Notes under the pieces: model-generated
Told to the model about the DNA's origin: nothing
Databases searched by the model: none
What the model saw: only the letters and a program-made list of their open reading frames with translations
Program-made: the position numbers and the translations under genes
Part shown: positions 52,550 to 61,461 of the stretch, in pieces
How positions within the stretch are numbered: the stretch's first letter is position 1
How the letters are laid out: each line of letters opens with the position of its first letter
NCBI GenBank assembly: GCA_045616165.1
Contig: JAZLGF010000049.1
Coordinates: forward strand, 1 to 64,000
DNA length: 64,000 nucleotides
Direction: 5' to 3'
Source of the DNA: RGIG5612 sp045616165
GTDB taxonomy: Bacteria > Bacillota > Clostridia > Lachnospirales > Lachnospiraceae

Positions 52550-54505
52550 CTACTTTTTTTCTATAAATGTCGGTACAACATCATGCAAAACTGCTCGAGC
52601 ATTCTCGTCGTTTCCTTCTTCTACTGCTTCTCTTAATTTTTGTAATTTTGCATCGAGTTCTTCTTTGCTAAGTGGCTCATCTTTTTCTATGAAAATCTTA
52701 TTGTTTTCTGTTTTTGTAAGTGTTTCTGAATCTATTAAAAGTTCTTCGTATAGTTTTTCTCCTGGGCGAAGTCCCATCTCTACTATATCTATATCTTTAT
52801 AAGGCTCAAATCCCATAAGGCTTATCATGTTTTCCGCAAGTTCTAATATTTTTACTGGTTTACCCATATCGAGTACACTTAACTCTCCGTTTTTAGCCAT
52901 CGCTCCCGCTTCTAATACGAGTTGACTAGCTTCCGGAATTGTCATGAAATATCTTATTATTCGTTTATCTGTTAATGTTACTGGTCCGCCGTTTGCTATT
53001 TGCTTCTTAAAAAGTGGGATTACACTTCCGGCTGAACCTAATACATTTCCAAAACGTGTGCAGTTAAAGTTTACATACTCGTTAGTTTTTGCGTGGCTAA
53101 GTACTGTCATTTCGCACATTCTCTTCGTTGCACCCATAATATTTGTTGGGTTTACAGCCTTATCCGTACTCACCATAATAAACTTAGACGCTTTATATTC
53201 CTCTGCTTTTTTAACAACCATATTTGTTCCAAAAACATTGTTGCTAATTGCTTCGCAAATATTTTTTTCCATGAGCGGTACATGTTTATGAGCCGCTGCA
53301 TGTATTACAACATCCGGCTTATATTCGCTAAATACTTTATCCATAGCCTGTTCATCGCATACAGAAGCTATTTCTACGTTAAGATTTAGTTTATCTTTAT
53401 ATGCAATTTTTAATTCTTGTTGTACATCATATGCACCATTTTCGTAGATATCTAAAATAACAAGTTGTTTTGGCTCCATCTTTGCGATTTGTCTACATAG
53501 TTCTGAGCCTATGCTTCCACCACCGCCTGTAATAAGTATTGTTTTTCCTTTGTAGTAGGCTGAAGTTTTTTCACTATTTATCTGGATTTCATTTCTAAAC
53601 AAAAGATCTTCCGTGTCGAATTCTCTTAGCTGTCTTTTTGATGAACTTGCATTTTGAAGTGTCGGATAATCATATACTTTAAGTTTAAAGCCTCTTTTTT
53701 TATATCTTTCATAAAGCTTCTTTCTCTCTTCTACCGTCTTTTCCGGAAGCGCAAATATTACTTCTTGTACCTTTATGTCATCTAATGTATCCTGGGTTAA
53801 ATCGATTTCTCTTAGAACCGGCACGCCACATATCGTTCTTCCAATTTTTTCCTGGTCAACATCTACAAAGCATACCGGTGCATACGGTGCGTGGGGATTA
53901 TTAATAAGATCTTCGGCAAGATTAACTCCTACCCTACCAGCACCTACGATTGCCACATTGATTTTTCTATGATTTAATTTTTCTTCTTCATCTATATTTA
54001 TTTTAACTCCGCAAAATGTTCTTAAAAGATTTCTTATTATTGCTCCACCTTTTGTATCCTTTGCTCCTGCCTGGTAAGCAAAATAGTATACAAGTCTCAT
54101 CGTAATTGCTCCTAGTAAGCTAAGGCAAACGATTGTAAGTAGACTTAAGAGCATTATTCGTTCTATTGGGAGTATTAATTCGAGTGCTAAATATAAAATT
54201 CCTCCTAGTACATCTGCTAAAAGAAGGCGAACAAAGGCTTTCATTCCGCCATATCTCCAAATTTGTTTATACACGGAAAAAGCGAATCTCATGCCAAAAA
54301 TGCACACTATTCCAAGAACTGCCTGGATAATTATCCCTTTCGTTGAAATAATAGTATCCCAGCTAATCTTTAATCCTATAACCAACAAGTATGCAATAAT
54401 TACTACTATTAAATCATATACAACTAAAAGCCAACGTATGTTGCTTTTGCCAGTGGTTTTTTGTTCTTTTTCTACTTTCGGATTGTTTGTTTTCATTCTG
54501 TCCAT
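52550..54505 (-). CDS. Membrane-bound UDP-HexNAc 4,6-dehydratase (CapD/WbpM/PglF type)
   Basis: 651 residues. Four membrane helices in the first 160, a first Rossmann-like domain (VAIVGAGRVGVNLAEDL), then the catalytic SDR domain with TGGGGSIGSELCRQI and STDKAVNPTNIMGATKRMCE. The usual SDR Tyr is replaced by Met in MGATK, as in the Ser-Met-Lys triad of WbpM. It converts UDP-GlcNAc to the 4-keto-6-deoxy sugar, feeding the aminotransferases at 42000 and 32209. AAGGTG lies ahead of the ATG. Confidence 0.92.
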   Translation of the reverse strand: MDRMKTNNPKVEKEQKTTGKSNIRWLLVVYDLIVVIIAYLLVIGLKISWDTIISTKGIIIQAVLGIVCIFGMRFAFSVYKQIWRYGGMKAFVRLLLADVLGGILYLALELILPIERIMLLSLLTIVCLSLLGAITMRLVYYFAYQAGAKDTKGGAIIRNLLRTFCGVKINIDEEEKLNHRKINVAIVGAGRVGVNLAEDLINNPHAPYAPVCFVDVDQEKIGRTICGVPVLREIDLTQDTLDDIKVQEVIFALPEKTVEERKKLYERYKKRGFKLKVYDYPTLQNASSSKRQLREFDTEDLLFRNEIQINSEKTSAYYKGKTILITGGGGSIGSELCRQIAKMEPKQLVILDIYENGAYDVQQELKIAYKDKLNLNVEIASVCDEQAMDKVFSEYKPDVVIHAAAHKHVPLMEKNICEAISNNVFGTNMVVKKAEEYKASKFIMVSTDKAVNPTNIMGATKRMCEMTVLSHAKTNEYVNFNCTRFGNVLGSAGSVIPLFKKQIANGGPVTLTDKRIIRYFMTIPEASQLVLEAGAMAKNGELSVLDMGKPVKILELAENMISLMGFEPYKDIDIVEMGLRPGEKLYEELLIDSETLTKTENNKIFIEKDEPLSKEELDAKLQKLREAVEEGNDENARAVLHDVVPTFIEKK

Positions 54506-54509
54506 TTTA

Positions 54510-56564
54510 TCACACCTTTTTAGCTTTTACATTATTTTTGGCTAAATCGATTAATCTTATCACCCCATACGAAACAAGAAGTTCTATTGCGATTGTAATA
54601 AGCATTACCGCGATATTTCCCTGTGGTATTATTTTTATTAACTGCATTCTTAATATCTCGTCCAAAAGTGTATGTATAAGAAGTACATACATACTTCCTT
54701 TTCCGAAGTCTGCTAAAATTTTGCTTATTTGCGGACATCCGTCTGATAGTAGGTTGCAAAGAAGATATGTCGTTAGGATTCCCGCTATCGCACCTATTAT
54801 CATTAGTCCATATTCGCCATAATTTCTTCTTGAAAGCTCCGTACTTCCTTTATAAATCATAAACGCCCATACCGGAGTTAGTAAAAAGTAGAAAATGTAG
54901 TTTTCTTTAAAGAAGTCTAGGAGTTTATACTTCTTAAATAAGTGCCCGATGTGGTAGAAAACGAGTGCATAAAGAGCTACGTCTATACTCCATGGAAGCC
55001 AAAAGCCCGCCTCTCCGATTTTTGCACCGGCAAAAGAAAGAACTACAACTACTATTGATGTGATCCACTCTTTTTTGCAAAGCTTTTGTATACATGTATA
55101 AAGAATTTTTGTTACAAAGAGCATTAAGATAAACCATGCCGGACCAATCGACTGCACGCTCGTTAGTATATCTTTTGTTAGTATCACGCCAGTAATATAT
55201 TTAACGGCTGCCTGGCCAAAGTACTGTCCTGACCAGCTTCCTGCATTTATTAATATCTGGATTATTGCGAAAACGGCATACGGGATTAGTAGTGTTTTTG
55301 CGGATGTTTTAAGTGTTTCTTTTATGCTTCGATTTTCGTTATAGAAATAGCCTGATACAAAAACGAAGGCCGCCATATGGCATGAATATATCGTTTTTAT
55401 TAATAAATTATCTATTCCGAAGTGGCCTACTATCATAGCGATAATAAAGAGACCTCTTAAGATATCTATAGATTTATCTCTTGTCGTTGGGGCTGCTGCC
55501 ACTTTGAGTTTATAATTTTCTTGATGCGCTTTAAATTTCTTAACTATTTGGTCAATAAGAATTGCTATTGCTATTGAAAGTATGAACTGGAGTATTGCGT
55601 TTAGCGCAAGTCTATAAAAGTCTATATTTGCAATGCTGCCATTATCCTTAATGATTAATTTTGCTAATGTTCTAAAGTATTCCTTACATGCTTCAAGCAA
55701 GAACAAATGCACGCACATAACATATATCGAAATGCGCCCTATGTAGCCAATTATTTTTATTTTGTCTACATGTTTCGCAAGCAAATATACAAGTAAGCTT
55801 CCCGCAAAGGCTACGATTATAGATATGATTAAATCTATTGCGCTTGCACCAACAAAACTTACATAACAAAATTCCAGTGCGATTCCAGCAATTAATAGTA
55901 CGCCCGCAATTATGTAATGTGGCCATTTTATTTTCTTTAATAAATCATGAGCTTTTATTTCATATCCCGCACAGATAAATGGCGTTGCAAACATTGCCGG
56001 TTGAATACTAAATGGAAGCCAAATAAGCTTGGCACTTACGTAACCCACTAGTGCCAAAGCTATACTGATAAGTAATCTTTTTGTTGTGGTATCAAATTTA
56101 TTTAAGATGAATTGGAAAAATATTATTGCAAGGAACATCGCTGGCAAGAACCAGATTGCTCCTATTCTTATTCCTGCTTCTATTCCCGCATAATTTGTAA
56201 CAGACCCAGACGCATAAAAAGACGATAAAATATTTCGACCGATTGCTTTTGTTGCCGTTAATATTGTTGCGTCTTGGTTTATTGCTATTTCGGTAATAAC
56301 GCTCATAATAATTATGGCGATACATGTAACGAAATACGGTACCATAAGACGTTTAAATTTTTTCTTTATATATTCCTTGTCTAGTACTGCCTTTTTGAAT
56401 GTATATCCGCTAAGCAAAAAGAAAACGGCAAGATGGAAACCATAAACGAATCCTAAACCCCATGGTCCGTAGGAAATATGCCTTCCTAGATGTCCCACCA
56501 TGACGCATATCATCGCTATGCCTTTTGCATTATCTATCCAGTTTTCTCTTTGTCTTGTTTCCAT
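54510..56564 (-). CDS. Tandem double acyltransferase-3 membrane protein
   Basis: 684 residues, twice the usual size of the family, made of two complete acyltransferase-3 units. The first (about 8-345) has RENWIDNAKGIAMICVMVGH and FHLAVFFLLSGYTFKK; the second (about 362-680) has KSIDILRGLFIIAMIVGHFG and CHMAAFVFVSGYFY. Both keep the His of the 'GH' motif and the second His before the SGY motif. Each unit has about ten membrane helices. Relatives (NolL/YcfT-like) O-acetylate sugars. The two halves differ enough to suggest different substrates or an old duplication. It follows the dacA-like gene divergently and precedes the dehydratase gene by four bases. Confidence 0.85.
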   Translation of the reverse strand: METRQRENWIDNAKGIAMICVMVGHLGRHISYGPWGLGFVYGFHLAVFFLLSGYTFKKAVLDKEYIKKKFKRLMVPYFVTCIAIIIMSVITEIAINQDATILTATKAIGRNILSSFYASGSVTNYAGIEAGIRIGAIWFLPAMFLAIIFFQFILNKFDTTTKRLLISIALALVGYVSAKLIWLPFSIQPAMFATPFICAGYEIKAHDLLKKIKWPHYIIAGVLLIAGIALEFCYVSFVGASAIDLIISIIVAFAGSLLVYLLAKHVDKIKIIGYIGRISIYVMCVHLFLLEACKEYFRTLAKLIIKDNGSIANIDFYRLALNAILQFILSIAIAILIDQIVKKFKAHQENYKLKVAAAPTTRDKSIDILRGLFIIAMIVGHFGIDNLLIKTIYSCHMAAFVFVSGYFYNENRSIKETLKTSAKTLLIPYAVFAIIQILINAGSWSGQYFGQAAVKYITGVILTKDILTSVQSIGPAWFILMLFVTKILYTCIQKLCKKEWITSIVVVVLSFAGAKIGEAGFWLPWSIDVALYALVFYHIGHLFKKYKLLDFFKENYIFYFLLTPVWAFMIYKGSTELSRRNYGEYGLMIIGAIAGILTTYLLCNLLSDGCPQISKILADFGKGSMYVLLIHTLLDEILRMQLIKIIPQGNIAVMLITIAIELLVSYGVIRLIDLAKNNVKAKKV

Positions 56565-56647
56565 AATTATACAGAATAAATTTTACCATAAATTTATACT
56601 CTCTTAAATGATTTTTCGCATTGTGTATGATAAAATATTTATACGTT

Positions 56648-57934
56648 ATGAGAAAATTTCTTAAGTTTATTATTCCGAGCGTTTTAGCTCTTATATTGAT
56701 TTTTACTCCAACGAAAAAGGCTTTGGCAAGCGTTTCATGGCCTTTGGCTCCTTCTACTGAGTCGGATTCTTCTATCATTATGGACGCTTATTCTTCGAGG
56801 GTTCTTTTTGAAAATGAAGCCGAGGTTAAGCGCTATCCCGCTAGTACAACAAAAATCATGACCTGTCTTTTAGCTATCGAGAATTCGTCGATGGATGAGA
56901 TGGTTTCATTTTCTTACAGAGCTATTGATCTTGAAGATGGCGCTGTTAATATCAACGCGAGCGAAGGCGAAGAGATGCGCATGCGCGATTTGCTTTACGG
57001 TCTTATGCTTCCTTCCGGTAATGACTGTGCGATTGCGATTGCAGAACATATAGCGGGCTCCGTTGAAGCTTTTGCCGACATGATGAACGAGCGTGCTAAA
57101 AAGATTGGTGCAACTCATACCCACTTCGTAAATCCAAACGGTCTTTATGACAGCGATCACTATACAACAGCCCATGATATGGCTCTTATTGCGCAGGAAG
57201 CTTTTAAGAATTCTGTTTTTGTTAAGCTTGTTAGCACGCCGTCTTATACCGCTTTAGCAACTAATATGACTGACGAAGAGCGTATATTCAAAAACACAAA
57301 TATGTTAATCCATCCTGATTCGGAATATTATGATGAAAGGGTTATCGGTGGAAAGACTGGATTTCTCTATGAATCTGGTCGTTGTCTTGTTACTTTTTCG
57401 GAACAAAACAATCTTACTATTATCACCGTTCAGTTCGGTGGTTCAATGAACGGGATTTTTGCCGAGGCTTCATCGCTTCTTGATTATGTTTATAATAATT
57501 TTTCTATAAAAAACGCAGCGCAGGTAGAAAATCGTTTTTCTTTTGCTTCTAAGAAATCCAAAGTGGTTCTCGATCCGAGTATGCAAATTCTTACTTTGAA
57601 TTTGGCTACTCTTTCCGAGCTTGACTCTACTATTACTTTTGCTAAAGATATGGATGAGAAGGCTAAAGAGGTGGCTCTTTCTAAGGGTATGCCCGAAAAA
57701 GACTCTAAGCTTTTTGCGGTTATTAATTATTCTTTAGATGATCATGATTTAGGGTCGGTTAACGTTTACAGTGTCTCGGATCTAAAAATTTCTAAGGCGT
57801 CGTTTATTCCTGTGCTGTACATCAATGTTGTCGTCGTAATAATCTTCGCCCTCTTAATACTCGTCCTCGTCTCCGTCATCGCAACATCAAAAAAGCGCCC
57901 GGCAAAACGCCAAGCGCATAAAAAATCAAGATAA
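56648..57934 (+). CDS. D-alanyl-D-alanine carboxypeptidase (DacA/DacF type)
   Basis: 428 residues from ATG 56648, chosen because the signal peptide (MRKFLKFIIPSVLALILI) then starts the protein. All penicillin-binding motifs are present: Ser66-x-x-Lys69 in PASTTK, SGN at 123-125 and KTG at 236-238. It trims D-Ala from peptidoglycan stem peptides outside the membrane. A C-terminal membrane helix at about 386-412 with a basic tail anchors it. A possible extended -10 (TGATAAAAT ending at 56636) would leave a leader of only four or five bases. A terminator for the opposite strand and a structured repeat overlap or follow its end. Confidence 0.92.
   Translation: MRKFLKFIIPSVLALILIFTPTKKALASVSWPLAPSTESDSSIIMDAYSSRVLFENEAEVKRYPASTTKIMTCLLAIENSSMDEMVSFSYRAIDLEDGAVNINASEGEEMRMRDLLYGLMLPSGNDCAIAIAEHIAGSVEAFADMMNERAKKIGATHTHFVNPNGLYDSDHYTTAHDMALIAQEAFKNSVFVKLVSTPSYTALATNMTDEERIFKNTNMLIHPDSEYYDERVIGGKTGFLYESGRCLVTFSEQNNLTIITVQFGGSMNGIFAEASSLLDYVYNNFSIKNAAQVENRFSFASKKSKVVLDPSMQILTLNLATLSELDSTITFAKDMDEKAKEVALSKGMPEKDSKLFAVINYSLDDHDLGSVNVYSVSDLKISKASFIPVLYINVVVVIIFALLILVLVSVIATSKKRPAKRQAHKKSR
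57889..57917 (-). terminator. Terminator of the Sfp/ABC-transporter side, inside the end of the carboxypeptidase gene
   Basis: On the minus strand GCGCTTGGC, loop GTTTT, GCCGGGCGC, then TTTTTT (57889-57894). All nine pairs form if two U-G pairs are allowed. On the plus strand the same stem has two mismatches and no T-run, so it works only for minus-strand transcription. Confidence 0.7.
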
Positions 57935-57936
57935 CA

Positions 57937-58132
57937 CGTTCGCAGCCCGTCGGCTCGTTCCTGGCTCGGGTTCCAACTCGCCGATAACGAGTCCGACGGC
58001 TCTGCTCACTTTGTATAATTTGTCATGCGAGTGGAGCCGTGCAACTTTTTTCAGAGCGTTTTTAGCGGTTGAAAAAAGTTCGTACGGGACACGAGCTTGT
58101 ATATTAAAGGAACGAGCCGACGGGCCACTCGC
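57937..58132 (+). repeat. Structured 3' element, copy 1
   Basis: About 196 bases, in the same sense as the carboxypeptidase gene, beginning two bases after its stop. It holds a 35-base core A (57956-57990) and a 58-base core B (58033-58090), both identical in all three copies. Core B forms a stem AACTTTTTTCA/TGAAAAAAGTT. The ends GCCCGTCGGCTCGTTCCT and its reverse complement pair over 18 bases. Its far end supplies the last nine codons and the stop of the phosphopantetheinyl transferase on the other strand. Confidence 0.9.
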
Positions 58133-58814
58133 CATCTAATAATTCTATGTCCATCGGCTCTTTTTTTAGGGAGCAGATAGCGAGGCGATATTCGCCGTCG
58201 AACCTAAAGTCCGCATTCTTTATTTCTTTTGATTTGCATACATGCACATATCTTTGCTCTAGGTTATTAAGCTCCGTTACAAGCTTTTCTTCTTCGACTA
58301 AAAATTCATTCGGCCTTACGCTTAATCCGCAACCCAAATTTTTTAAATAACTTTCTTTACTTACCCAGCACTCATAAAAATATTTTTTCTTTTCTGATGG
58401 GTTAGATACAAAGCTAAGGAGCAATACTTCGTCTGGATGTAATATCTTATCCATATGTTCTACTTCTTTTGTCTTTATCGTCTCGATATCGATTCCTACT
58501 GGATTATCCGATACTACGCATGCCGCATAGTCTTTTGAATGGGACATGTTAAAATATATTTTCTCATAGCCATTAACCTTAGTTTCTAATAAAAGGTTGC
58601 CACTTTCTTCTTCGGTGATTTCTAGTGGGAGTTTAACGTTTTCGTCTAAACTTTTTAGTGCATAAATAAGCAAGAGTTCTACGCAGGCGGAGAGCTCTTT
58701 ATCATCGTCATGGCTTATCTTTTCAATCTTTGCTCTGCGGCCATCTGAAAAGATCGCCTCATCATAATCCATGTTTGCTAATTCATTTCTATTCATCAAG
58801 TATGCCTTAACCAT
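58104..58814 (-). CDS. Sfp-type 4'-phosphopantetheinyl transferase
   Basis: 236 residues. FNMSHSKDYAACVVSDNPVG, the metal-binding GIDIETI and WVSKESYLKNLGCGL are the Sfp/AcpS-family signatures; the length fits the Sfp (monomeric) type. It activates carrier proteins by attaching the coenzyme-A phosphopantetheine arm. No carrier protein or NRPS/PKS is in the window. AAGGAG precedes the ATG. The last nine codons (GEWPVGSFL and stop) come from the structured repeat copy 1, so the repeat reset the end of the gene. Confidence 0.88.
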   Translation of the reverse strand: MVKAYLMNRNELANMDYDEAIFSDGRRAKIEKISHDDDKELSACVELLLIYALKSLDENVKLPLEITEEESGNLLLETKVNGYEKIYFNMSHSKDYAACVVSDNPVGIDIETIKTKEVEHMDKILHPDEVLLLSFVSNPSEKKKYFYECWVSKESYLKNLGCGLSVRPNEFLVEEEKLVTELNNLEQRYVHVCKSKEIKNADFRFDGEYRLAICSLKKEPMDIELLDGEWPVGSFL

Positions 58815-58836
58815 TTGTACTCCTTTTTATTCTGAA

Positions 58837-59017
58837 CATTCGCAGCCCGTCGGCTCAATAACGTTCGCGTCCCGTACGAACTTTTTTCAACCGCTAAAAA
58901 CGCTCTGAAAAAAGTTGCACGGCTCCGCTCACTGTTTAAGTGAAGCGAGTGGACCGTATAATTCGTTATCGGCGAGTTGGAACCCGAGCCAGGAACGAAT
59001 TATACGGGCCACGAGCG
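58837..59017 (-). repeat. Structured 3' element, copy 2
   Basis: About 181 bases on the minus strand, starting at the base directly after the stop of the ABC ATPase gene. Core A at 58963-58997 and core B at 58869-58926 are identical to the other copies. Around core A the stem reads CCGTATAATTCGTT/AACGAATTATACGG, whereas copies 1 and 3 have CCGTCGG/CCGACGG there: both sides of the stem changed together. Confidence 0.9.
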
Positions 59018-60469
59018 TCATTTATAGTCTGTCATGTAGATTGTTCGGTCGCACATCTGCTCCACTACCGCTTTGTCATGCGAAATAAAGAGCATCGAGA
59101 GATCGAATTCTTTTTGCAAATCCAAAAGAAGCTTAATAATTTGATTTTGGATTGTAACATCGAGCGCAGAGACCGGCTCATCGGCAACAATAAATTTTGA
59201 ACCCGTTATTAGCGCGAGCGCAATGTTTACTCTTTGCTTTTGCCCACCGGAAAGTTCGCGCGGATAAACGTTTGCGACACTTTCTTCTAACTCAACTTTC
59301 CTCAGCATTTCATTAACAAGTTTTTTGCGTTCTTCTTTTGGAACCTTTTTATTTTTAAGTGGCTCTTCTAATATCCAGCCTACTTTTCTTCCCGGATTTA
59401 AGCTTCCCGCACTATCTTGGAATATCATCTGCGGGTTTTTAACATTCCATTTAATATCTCCGGAGCTTTCTTTATCAAGCCCTAAAATCGCTCTGCAAAC
59501 ACTACTTTTTCCCGAACCGCTTTCTCCTACAAGCCCTAAGATTTCACCCTTCTTTACAAAGAAGTCCATGCCCTCAACTATTACATGCACAGAAGGTTTT
59601 TCACCAAACTTTTTCGATTTTTTCGTGTGGGCTATTCTAAGATTTTTAACATCTAACGCGATTTCTTCTTCTAATTCTTTCGCATCCTTTTTACCCTTTG
59701 TGATGTTCGCTATTAATTCTTTTGTATATTCATGCTCCGGCGCATTAAATATTTGCTCTATCTTGCCGTCTTCAACTATTTCGCCGTTATACATAACGAG
59801 CGCACGAGCGCATATTTTCTTAATTATATTAAGGTCATGCGAAATTAAAATTATGCTTGTGCCGTAACGCTTATTTATCGACTTTAATAAATCCAAAATC
59901 TGTTCTTGCACTTTTGCGTCAAGCGCCGTCGTCGGCTCATCGGCTATAAGTAAGTCCGGATGGTTCATGAGCGCCATAGCTATCATAACACGCTGCTGCA
60001 TGCCTCCCGAAAGTTCGTGCGGATACTTATTATATATATCTTCCGGATTTTCGAGTTCGACGTTTCCAAACATTCGCAAGACTTTTTCTTTTTTAAGTTC
60101 TTTGCTTATCTCCTTGTCATGTATCGCTACAATTTCTTCAACTTGCTTTCCAACTTTTACAAGCGGATTTAGCGCGCTCATCGGCTCTTGAAATACTACT
60201 GAAATTTCTTTTCCTTTTATTTCGCGTAGTTCATCAAAGGACAATGGTATTAAATCTTTTTCTTTAAATATTACCTGACCGGAGTATTTTGCCACCTGTG
60301 GAAGTTGGAGCATAAGGCTTAGTCCGAGCGTTGTTTTTCCCGAGCCGCTTTCTCCTACGATTCCTAGGATTTCCCCTTTTTGCATGTCAAAGGAAACTCC
60401 CTTTACTGCGTAGGAAATTTTTTGCTCTGTATGATATTCAACTTTTAAGTTTTTTACACTTAATAACAT
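59018..60469 (-). CDS. Double ATPase of an oligopeptide ABC transporter (DppD-DppF fusion)
   Basis: 483 residues with two complete ABC domains. First: Walker A GESGSGKTTLG near 39-49, signature LSGGMQQR, Walker B LLIADEPT. Second, from about 280: GESGSGKSSVC, LSGGQKQR, FIVADEPVSALD. Opp/Dpp systems usually have two separate ATPases; here they are one chain. The C-terminal solute-specificity segment normally present after each domain (oligo_HPY) is short in the second. It drives import with the two permeases and lipoprotein upstream. Start overlaps the permease gene by ten bases. Confidence 0.92.
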   Translation of the reverse strand: MLLSVKNLKVEYHTEQKISYAVKGVSFDMQKGEILGIVGESGSGKTTLGLSLMLQLPQVAKYSGQVIFKEKDLIPLSFDELREIKGKEISVVFQEPMSALNPLVKVGKQVEEIVAIHDKEISKELKKEKVLRMFGNVELENPEDIYNKYPHELSGGMQQRVMIAMALMNHPDLLIADEPTTALDAKVQEQILDLLKSINKRYGTSIILISHDLNIIKKICARALVMYNGEIVEDGKIEQIFNAPEHEYTKELIANITKGKKDAKELEEEIALDVKNLRIAHTKKSKKFGEKPSVHVIVEGMDFFVKKGEILGLVGESGSGKSSVCRAILGLDKESSGDIKWNVKNPQMIFQDSAGSLNPGRKVGWILEEPLKNKKVPKEERKKLVNEMLRKVELEESVANVYPRELSGGQKQRVNIALALITGSKFIVADEPVSALDVTIQNQIIKLLLDLQKEFDLSMLFISHDKAVVEQMCDRTIYMTDYK

Positions 60470-61257
60470 TTTGATACTCCATCACTTATTAGCGCTACGC
60501 CTAATACTAAAATAATTATTGCTAGGCCTGGGAAAATCGCATACCATGGCGCTTGCATTAGATAGCTTCCAGCTTCGCTTACCATGCGCCCCAACGATGC
60601 ATCGGGCGGCTGGACTCCTAATCCTAAAAAGCTTATTCCCGCTTCTGCTACAACAGCATTGTTAAAACCGACTGCTGCCCCGCTTAATATTGTGATATAT
60701 GCGTTCGGTAATATCTGGGCAAATATTATTCGGCCTTTGCTATCGCCTACCAGTACTGCGCTTTGGACAAATTGGGCCTTTTTTAGTCTAAGCATTTCGC
60801 TTCTTGAAATTCTGGCAAAGCTCGGAATAAATAATATTCCCAGCGCTAATATGACATTCATTAATCCGTTTCCAAGAAAGCTTACAAACACGAGTGCTAG
60901 TAAGATACTTGGGAATGCATTAACGACGTCATTTATTCGCATGATTATTTCATCGAACCATCCGCCCGTATATCCTGCTAAAAATCCGATTACTGTTCCT
61001 ACTACCATGCCAAAGCTTACCGTTACTAAGGCTACTAAAAAAGTTGTTCCTGCGCCTTGCATAACTCGGCTAAATATATCTCTTCCATAATTGTCGCAGC
61101 CGAATATGTGGGCAAGGCTTGGTGGTGCAAACTTAAGGGACATGCTCATCTCGGTTGTAGAATATGGCGTCCAAAATAGACCGACGATTGCCATCAATAA
61201 CACAATCCCGGTTATTATCATTCCTATTATTAAGCTGTAGTTCTTCTTTAATTTCAT
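60460..61257 (-). CDS. Peptide/nickel-type ABC permease (OppC/DppC-like)
   Basis: 265 residues with about six membrane helices. The EAA loop is near residue 200 (NNAVVAEAGISFLGLGVQ, then PPDASLG), which is diagnostic of DppC/OppC permeases, and FGCDNYGRDIFSRVMQGA lies near 52. It pairs with the OppB-like permease to form the channel. The structured repeat copy 3 separates it from oppB. Confidence 0.92.
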   Translation of the reverse strand: MKLKKNYSLIIGMIITGIVLLMAIVGLFWTPYSTTEMSMSLKFAPPSLAHIFGCDNYGRDIFSRVMQGAGTTFLVALVTVSFGMVVGTVIGFLAGYTGGWFDEIIMRINDVVNAFPSILLALVFVSFLGNGLMNVILALGILFIPSFARISRSEMLRLKKAQFVQSAVLVGDSKGRIIFAQILPNAYITILSGAAVGFNNAVVAEAGISFLGLGVQPPDASLGRMVSEAGSYLMQAPWYAIFPGLAIIILVLGVALISDGVSKCY

Positions 61258-61269
61258 ATTTCTACTTTC

Positions 61270-61460
61270 GCTCGCAGACTGTCCTACTCGTTCCTTTAAT
61301 ATACAAGCTCGTGTCCCGTACGAACTTTTTTCAACCGCTAAAAACGCTCTGAAAAAAGTTGCACGGCTCCACTCGCTGTTTAAATGAAGCGAGCAGAGCC
61401 GTCGGGCTCGTTATCGGCGAGTTGGAACCCGAGCCAGGAACGAACCGACGGTCTGCGAGC
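61270..61460 (-). repeat. Structured 3' element, copy 3
   Basis: About 191 bases on the minus strand, beginning one base after the stop of the OppB-like gene and lying inside the transporter operon. Perfect 10-base terminal inverted repeats GCTCGCAGAC/GTCTGCGAGC. Core A at 61408-61442 and core B at 61313-61370 are identical to the other copies. Confidence 0.9.
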
Positions 61461-61461
61461 A

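Noticed and set aside
56568..56573. TATAAT on the minus strand just before the double-acyltransferase ATG as a promoter
   Set aside because: Only one base separates it from the ATG, so transcription would begin inside the gene, and no proper -35 is present.
57926..58135. Minus-strand frame of 69 codons at the Sfp/carboxypeptidase junction
   Set aside because: It is made almost entirely of the structured repeat and has no initiation signals.
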